Of a stretch of 9,770 nucleotides of DNA, positions 5,884 to 9,770 are shown piece after piece. Under the pieces are notes generated by a model. The model saw nothing but the letters and a program-made list of their open reading frames with translations. It had not been told where the DNA came from and did no database searches. Position 1 is the stretch's first letter; every line of letters starts with the position of its first letter. Origin of the DNA: Cyanobacteria bacterium Co-bin13. GTDB lineage: Bacteria > Cyanobacteriota > Cyanobacteriia > Phormidesmidales > Phormidesmidaceae. The stretch spans positions 1 to 9,770 of the forward strand of contig JACVRP010000106.1 in assembly GCA_014534385.1 (NCBI GenBank), in the 5' to 3' direction. The position numbers and the translations under genes were made by a program.

Positions 5884-6269
5884 TAGCCGCTGTTTGTGCC
5901 AACTCCAGTTAGCACAGTCCGCCGATTCAAAAAAGAGCATCTTGGCTAAACTTCAGCCGGGTTTAGGGTTAACAATGCCGTTTTACAAAGTCTCTTTAAC
6001 GGCTCTCTAAACTTGCCCCTCCTGGCAGTCACGATTCTTTAGGAAAATCGGGAACTTTTTGGAAAATCTTCGCTAAAATGACTGCCGTACTGAACTAGCT
6101 AGCGTTTGACTCATACCAGTTCCCCCTCTTGCAACTACAGACTTTGCCCTGGGTGCAGAGACTGTGCCCCGCTCCAAAATTAGCTGTAGCCATGCGGGAA
6201 TGGGTGTTGGGCAAAGCAGCCTCGATTGTTTAGGGGTAGGTCTGCACATGTTTTTGGGAGCTGAAAGTT
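5884..6269. other. 386-base non-coding region upstream of the SPOR-like gene
   Basis: I see no credible gene here. The stretch is AT-richer than its flanks and holds several short repeats: GCCGTT (5977-5982)/AACGGC (5998-6003) as an inverted repeat; GGCAGTCA (6024-6031) and TGACTGCC (6079-6086) as an 8-bp perfect inverted repeat 47 bases apart; GGAAAATC twice inside that interval (6042-6049, 6061-6068); and AGACTTTGCCC (6139-6149) against AGACTGTGCCC (6159-6169), a 20-bp-period direct repeat. One HLR1 half-site-like TTTACAAA lies at 5982-5989. No convincing -35/-10 pair or T-tract terminator was found. It may hold the promoter and a long 5' leader of the downstream gene, or a small RNA. Confidence 0.35.
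6256..6260 (+). promoter_or_regulatory. Ribosome-binding site GGGAG of the SPOR-like gene
   Basis: GGGAG ends nine bases before the ATG at 6270 and supports that start. The ATG at 6248 is in a different frame. Confidence 0.45.
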
Positions 6270-7421
6270 ATGCACAGTAATCGTCCAAGACACCGATTCA
6301 GAACCTGGCTATGGACCAAAAAATTACGCCCCTTTGCGCTGGCTGCCGCCGCTGTAATTACAACCGTTGGCTTGGCCCTGCCTGTGCGCAGCTATGTTGC
6401 TCCGGCAGCTCCCTCTAGCAGCCCGGCAGCTTTTGCGCCGGTTCAAATTGCCCAAGAACCCAATACTCAGCAGAACAGTACCCTCTACTTCACAACGCCT
6501 AACTACGTTGTGAGCGTTTATCCCAGAACGGGTACGCCCCTGCGGATGAATGTCTACAACAGAACCACAGGGCAGCTTGAGCAAAATGCAGCCCCGGTTA
6601 CCTATCGGGGGCAGTTGGCGGGGAATACCCCCCGGGTTTCCTACGACAGCTTTGGCTCTCGCAATGCCCAGAACGTTATTTTTCGGGCCAACGCCAATCG
6701 GACAACAAATCAGGCCAGCCTGGAAATTATTGTGCAGGCGACAAATGCGCTGCAGGTTCAAGAAAACAGCACGTCTATTGCCGCTATTAATGTACCGGAC
6801 GTTACCACTGGCGGCGGCCAGCAGCCGAACCTCGATGCCAATACCATTGTGGCCTTTGAAACGCGCACCTTTTCAACTCGGGTCTATACTCGCGACAACA
6901 CCAGGCTGCTCAATGTGTACGATAAGCTGAGCCAGCAGTCTCCTGTCAATGGTCAGGTTGCAACACTGCTAAGCCCCACAGAAGCCCCTTACCAAAATTG
7001 GGTCAGCTACTACGGAGGGGCCAGCTTTAGAGATATTCCGGGCCGCTACTTTGTCAGGGCTAACAGTGCCGGGGAAGCCATTCTCCAGTTTATCGACGCC
7101 TCGGGTAGAGTCGTGCTAGAGGAACAGCGCATTGGGCCTCTGGTGGTTAATATTCCTCAAGCTGACCTGCCCCCAGGGGTGACTCCTCCCGCCGCTACTG
7201 CCGGGTTAAACCCCTTTGTAGCAGCAGTCTTTGGCAATGAGCAGACTCTGGAGCAGGTGAGAACTATTGCTCCCCAGGCTCAGTTTGAGAGCGCCCGGCA
7301 AGGCCGCTTTATCAACGCGGGCAGCTTCACCAACCGCTTTGAGGCGGAGTCGCTGGTCAATATCTTGAGGGCTCGCGGTTTCGATTCTCGGTTGGTCTAC
7401 CGAGACGTGAACTACCGCTAA
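6270..7421 (+). CDS. Secreted protein with duplicated N-terminal domain and SPOR-like C-terminus
   Basis: I do not recognise a named gene. The 383-residue protein begins with a basic N-terminus (RPRHRFRTWLWTKKLRP) and a hydrophobic segment at 21-38, consistent with a signal peptide or an uncleaved anchor. A Pro/Ala/Ser-rich linker runs to about 60. Two related beta-rich units follow. Unit 1 (about 71-155) has YVVSVYPRTGTPLRMNVYNR, then PRVSYDSFG and VIFRANAN. Unit 2 (about 191-276) has FSTRVYTRDNTRLLNVYDK, then NWVSYYGGASFRD and YFVRANSAGE. They share V-Y-x-R, L-x-N-V-Y, V-S-Y and F-R-A-N in the same order, so one is probably a duplicate of the other. A Pro-rich linker leads to residues 345-378 (GRFINAGSFTNRFEAESLVNILRARGFDSRLVYR), which read like the end of a SPOR domain, the fold that binds glycan strands lacking stem peptides. 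A role at the peptidoglycan or outer envelope is inferred. Tandem stem-loops close the transcript. Confidence 0.85.
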   Translation: MHSNRPRHRFRTWLWTKKLRPFALAAAAVITTVGLALPVRSYVAPAAPSSSPAAFAPVQIAQEPNTQQNSTLYFTTPNYVVSVYPRTGTPLRMNVYNRTTGQLEQNAAPVTYRGQLAGNTPRVSYDSFGSRNAQNVIFRANANRTTNQASLEIIVQATNALQVQENSTSIAAINVPDVTTGGGQQPNLDANTIVAFETRTFSTRVYTRDNTRLLNVYDKLSQQSPVNGQVATLLSPTEAPYQNWVSYYGGASFRDIPGRYFVRANSAGEAILQFIDASGRVVLEEQRIGPLVVNIPQADLPPGVTPPAATAGLNPFVAAVFGNEQTLEQVRTIAPQAQFESARQGRFINAGSFTNRFEAESLVNILRARGFDSRLVYRDVNYR

Positions 7422-7432
7422 GGAATCTGTTG

Positions 7433-7465
7433 CGGGAGTGGGGTTTGCCGCTTAACCCACTCCCG
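7433..7465. other. Stem-loop after the SPOR-like gene
   Basis: CGGGAGTGGG (7433-7442) and CCCACTCCCG (7456-7465) form a perfect 10-bp stem with a 13-base loop, 12 bases after the stop at 7421. No T-tract follows, so it is not a standard intrinsic terminator. It could protect the mRNA 3' end or act together with the terminator 60 bases further on. Confidence 0.55.
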
Positions 7466-7523
7466 ACTTCACCTGATCAGCACCACAGGGTAAATTGCTG
7501 TGCACAGGCACTCATTCTATTGG

Positions 7524-7549
7524 GGCACACCCTGAGGTGTGCCTTTTTT
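7524..7549 (+). terminator. Rho-independent terminator of the SPOR-like gene
   Basis: GGCACACC (7524-7531) and GGTGTGCC (7536-7543) form a perfect 8-bp stem with the tetraloop CTGA, directly followed by six T (7544-7549). The T-run works only for plus-strand transcription. It overlaps the stop codon of the minus-strand GH57 gene (7548-7550), so the two genes end tail to tail on the same bases. Confidence 0.9.
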
Positions 7550-9770
7550 AATTGCCCTTGTCTAGCTGAGCCAGCAGGTGGAAAACGTCAATCGCCAGAC
7601 ATTGCCCCAGGCGGAGCAGGTGCTTGGCAAACAGGGTTTGATCAGGGCCCGACCCAGACTTACCGTTGTTACCGGCAGGTGCGGCAAATAGGGCAGGCAC
7701 CAACACGGTATACAGGTGCTGATAGTAAAGCTCCTGGGTGCGGTCGGGGGATAGGTGCAGAGACAGCCGAGTGGGGATCTCAATTAGGCGGCACAGCCAG
7801 TCTACGTCAGCCTGAATCGTGTCGGGCTGGGGTTGGCTGAGCAGGTGCCAGACAGAGCGCCAGATCAGCGCCTCCAGCATGGATTTGGCTCCCGGCAGGG
7901 TGAGGCGGCACTGAAAGTGGCTGGCCTCGGTTGCGATCGCATCTAGCTCATCTAGATAATGACTGCCGACCCGTAGCGGGTTGCTGCCCGGATCGCCCGT
8001 TTCTCGCTCCAGGGCTTCTAGCACTTCTAGGGCCCGCTGGCTCAGGGCAATCTCTGCCGCCACCTGCAGCTCCTGGGGGACCGGCAGGCCGTCTCGATGG
8101 AAGGCTCGCAGCAGGCTGTAGTTATCTCGATAGACCTGGGTATAGAGCTGGTCGAGCCGCAGCAGCGTTTCCTGGGAGAGCAGGCGCATGATGCGGTGGC
8201 GCTCCTCGGCAAAGAGATCCTCCAGGCTGTAGGACCGCTCCCCAAACAGTCGGTTGATCGCCAAAATAGTCTGGGTAACGCTAGCCTGACCCAGCACCTC
8301 AAACAGCTCCTCCTTGGCACGCGTGTAGGCCAGGCGTGACCGGAAGGACTGAATGCAGCAGTGGAAATCCCAGCCGCCCAGGTGCAGCACGGCAAAGGAG
8401 AGGTCGAGCTTTTCGCGGGTGATGTCTGAAACCAGCTGAATCTGCCCCACCGCCAGCGCAATTGGTCCCATGCGCTGCAGCTGGTAGTCGCGCTGCGTCA
8501 CGGTGTAGCAAAAGAGCTGCTGCTCCTGGCGATACTCTACAAACAGAGAGCTCATGGCGTAGTGAGCCGCCACCTGCTCCAGGCTGACCTTAGCCGGGAT
8601 CACCAGCTGCTGGTAGACTCCAGCCCCGTCTTGAAAGCCGGGCACATTGCTGGGGGCTTTGGTCAATCGCCGCACAAACTCAGACTCTAGCTCTACCCCA
8701 GCCACTTCGCCCGCCAGCTCCAGCGCCCGCGCCGCGTAGCGCAGAATCTGGGTGCCCTCGGGCCGCGATAGCTCCTCAAAGAACCAGCCACAGCTGGTGT
8801 ACATAAACAGGGCATGGCGCTGCATTTCCAATAGCTGCAGGGCATCTACCCACTCTGTGCGGGTAAGTTTGCGGCACTGGTGAGCCTGAAAGAAGCGCTT
8901 GAGGCTGGCCTCACTGCGATCGCCCACTACGTTGACGTAGGCGTTGCGGGCAGCCCAGGGATCGGTGAAAAACTCAGGGGCTTTCTCGACAAATACTGCC
9001 GTGAGCTGATCTCGCAGCCAGTCCAGAGCCTGCCGCAGGGGCTTGCGCCACTGCTGGTGCCACTCACCCCCGCCCCCGCAGCCGCAGTCGTCTTGCCAGC
9101 GGTCTACCCCGTGGGCACAGCTCCAGGCAGTTACGGGCTTGAGGTCGGCCTCCCAGGTAGGCGGGTGCAGGGCCAGATAGTGGGCATAGTTAGTCACACA
9201 CCAGCCGTGCTGAGGAAACTCTTGGGTCACGGCGTAGGCCAGGGTTTTCTCGGCTCCGCCCCGGTGATGCCCAAAGGTTTCGCCATCGGTGGCCACCGAG
9301 ATCAGCTGGGCCGGACGGTGATCCCCATGAATGGCTTGGCCCAGTCGCCCAGCGAAGTGCTGGGAAGAGCCAAGCACGTCGTTAAAGCCCATGTCCCTTG
9401 AGATCGGGCCATCGTAGAAGAAGACGTCGATGAATCGATCGGGGTCGGCATTTCCGTGGGCGTCTTTCAAGAAACAGCGGTAGGGACGGCTTGGATCAAC
9501 CTGACCGCCGCCCACCTCAAACCAGTCTCCGGCTGGCTGATCCCCAACCGCCATCGGGCGGCAGCGCTGCACCTGGGAGGGGGCCAATACGATGAATCGA
9601 ATGCCCTCATCCACCAGGGCTTCTAGCGTTTCAGCATCAACCGCTGTTTCGGCTAGCCACATGCCTTCGGGATCGCGGCCAAAGCGGCGCTTAAAGTCGG
9701 TCTTGCCCCAGTGGATCTGGGTGTATTTGTCACGCCGGTTAGCCAGGGGCATGATGACGTGGTTGTAGAC
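7548..9770 (-). CDS. GH57-type glycoside hydrolase-like protein, DUF3536 (5' end outside window)
   Basis: This large cytoplasmic protein belongs to the glycoside hydrolase 57 superfamily (alpha-amylase/branching-enzyme type, DUF3536 C-terminal region) and probably acts on alpha-glucan such as glycogen. The frame stays open to the right edge, reading VYNHVI before the ATG at 9752, so the start and the N-terminal His motif of GH57 lie outside. Residues are counted from 9752. YNHVIMPLANRRDKYTQ and GMWLAETAVD hold the expected nucleophile (Glu35). SVATDGETFGHH at 152-163 holds the expected acid/base Asp156. A Cys-rich patch follows: SCAHGVDRWQDDCGC (C212, H214, C223, C225), then a GGGG run and WHQQWR. 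The remaining 500 residues are mostly helical and match the DUF3536 style. At 740 visible residues it is near full length. It has no signal peptide in the visible part. There is no adjacent glycogen gene to support the substrate. Confidence 0.9.
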   Translation of the reverse strand, partial: VYNHVIMPLANRRDKYTQIHWGKTDFKRRFGRDPEGMWLAETAVDAETLEALVDEGIRFIVLAPSQVQRCRPMAVGDQPAGDWFEVGGGQVDPSRPYRCFLKDAHGNADPDRFIDVFFYDGPISRDMGFNDVLGSSQHFAGRLGQAIHGDHRPAQLISVATDGETFGHHRGGAEKTLAYAVTQEFPQHGWCVTNYAHYLALHPPTWEADLKPVTAWSCAHGVDRWQDDCGCGGGGEWHQQWRKPLRQALDWLRDQLTAVFVEKAPEFFTDPWAARNAYVNVVGDRSEASLKRFFQAHQCRKLTRTEWVDALQLLEMQRHALFMYTSCGWFFEELSRPEGTQILRYAARALELAGEVAGVELESEFVRRLTKAPSNVPGFQDGAGVYQQLVIPAKVSLEQVAAHYAMSSLFVEYRQEQQLFCYTVTQRDYQLQRMGPIALAVGQIQLVSDITREKLDLSFAVLHLGGWDFHCCIQSFRSRLAYTRAKEELFEVLGQASVTQTILAINRLFGERSYSLEDLFAEERHRIMRLLSQETLLRLDQLYTQVYRDNYSLLRAFHRDGLPVPQELQVAAEIALSQRALEVLEALERETGDPGSNPLRVGSHYLDELDAIATEASHFQCRLTLPGAKSMLEALIWRSVWHLLSQPQPDTIQADVDWLCRLIEIPTRLSLHLSPDRTQELYYQHLYTVLVPALFAAPAGNNGKSGSGPDQTLFAKHLLRLGQCLAIDVFHLLAQLDKGN

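Noticed and set aside
6074..6079. TAAAAT as a -10 box in the region before the SPOR-like gene
   Set aside because: The -35 position reads GGAACT. The nearby TTGACT at 6106-6111 has only TTGCAA at the -10 spacing. Neither pair is convincing.
6203..6244. Short open frame (about 13 codons) as a leader peptide
   Set aside because: It has no ribosome-binding site and no run of regulatory codons. Frames this short are common by chance.
7498..7507. Palindrome CTGTGCACAG as a possible operator
   Set aside because: A 10-bp palindrome is expected about ten times by chance in a window of this size, and it lies between two gene ends where an operator is unlikely.
8880..9401. 173-codon open frame on the plus strand
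   Set aside because: It lies fully opposite the GH57/DUF3536 gene, whose protein shows clear family motifs. The plus-strand translation shows no family features and is a by-product of GC-rich codon use.

Overview
The window comes from a cyanobacterial chromosome. Three things show this: eight copies of the octamer GCGATCGC (HIP1) in 9.8 kb, a cytochrome c6-like electron carrier, and a protein of the phycobilisome (phycobiliprotein) family. Base composition and gene style fit a Leptolyngbya/Nodosilinea-like filamentous lineage, but that placement is an inference. I see no mobile element, CRISPR array, tRNA or rRNA. The region reads as ordinary chromosomal backbone in which most genes are single transcription units.

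Layout from left to right. (1) The 3' part of a GAF-GGDEF-EAL protein for cyclic-di-GMP turnover, cut by the left edge, plus strand, ending at 1499. (2) A secreted cytochrome c6-like protein, 1548-1940, plus strand, behind a 48-base leader that holds two competing inverted repeats. (3) A divergent phycobilisome-family protein, 2055-2519, plus strand. A perfect match to the HLR1 element, the binding site of the light-stress regulator RpaB, lies upstream of it at 1952-1969. (4) An OmpR-type response regulator on the minus strand, 2539-3213, convergent with gene 3. (5) A TVP38/TMEM64 (VTT/DedA-like) membrane protein, 3380-4168, and (6) a large MscS-type mechanosensitive channel, 4300-5883, both plus strand. 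(7) A 386-base non-coding stretch, then a secreted protein with a duplicated N-terminal domain and a C-terminal SPOR-like segment, 6270-7421. (8) Tandem stem-loops, the second a textbook intrinsic terminator at 7524-7549. (9) A large GH57/DUF3536 glycoside hydrolase-like protein on the minus strand, 7548 to beyond the right edge.

The genes do not form one pathway. The left half leans towards photosynthetic electron transport, light harvesting and signalling: c-di-GMP, a c6-like cytochrome, a phycobiliprotein relative with an HLR1 site, and an orphan response regulator of the NblR/ManR-like type. The right half leans towards the cell envelope and storage glycan: a VTT membrane protein, an osmotic-shock channel, a peptidoglycan-binding-like secreted protein and a GH57 enzyme. 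The most interesting point is the pairing of a non-canonical phycobilisome-family protein, which keeps the Cys-x-Arg-Asp bilin-binding signature, with a perfect HLR1 site. No clearly new multi-gene system is evident.
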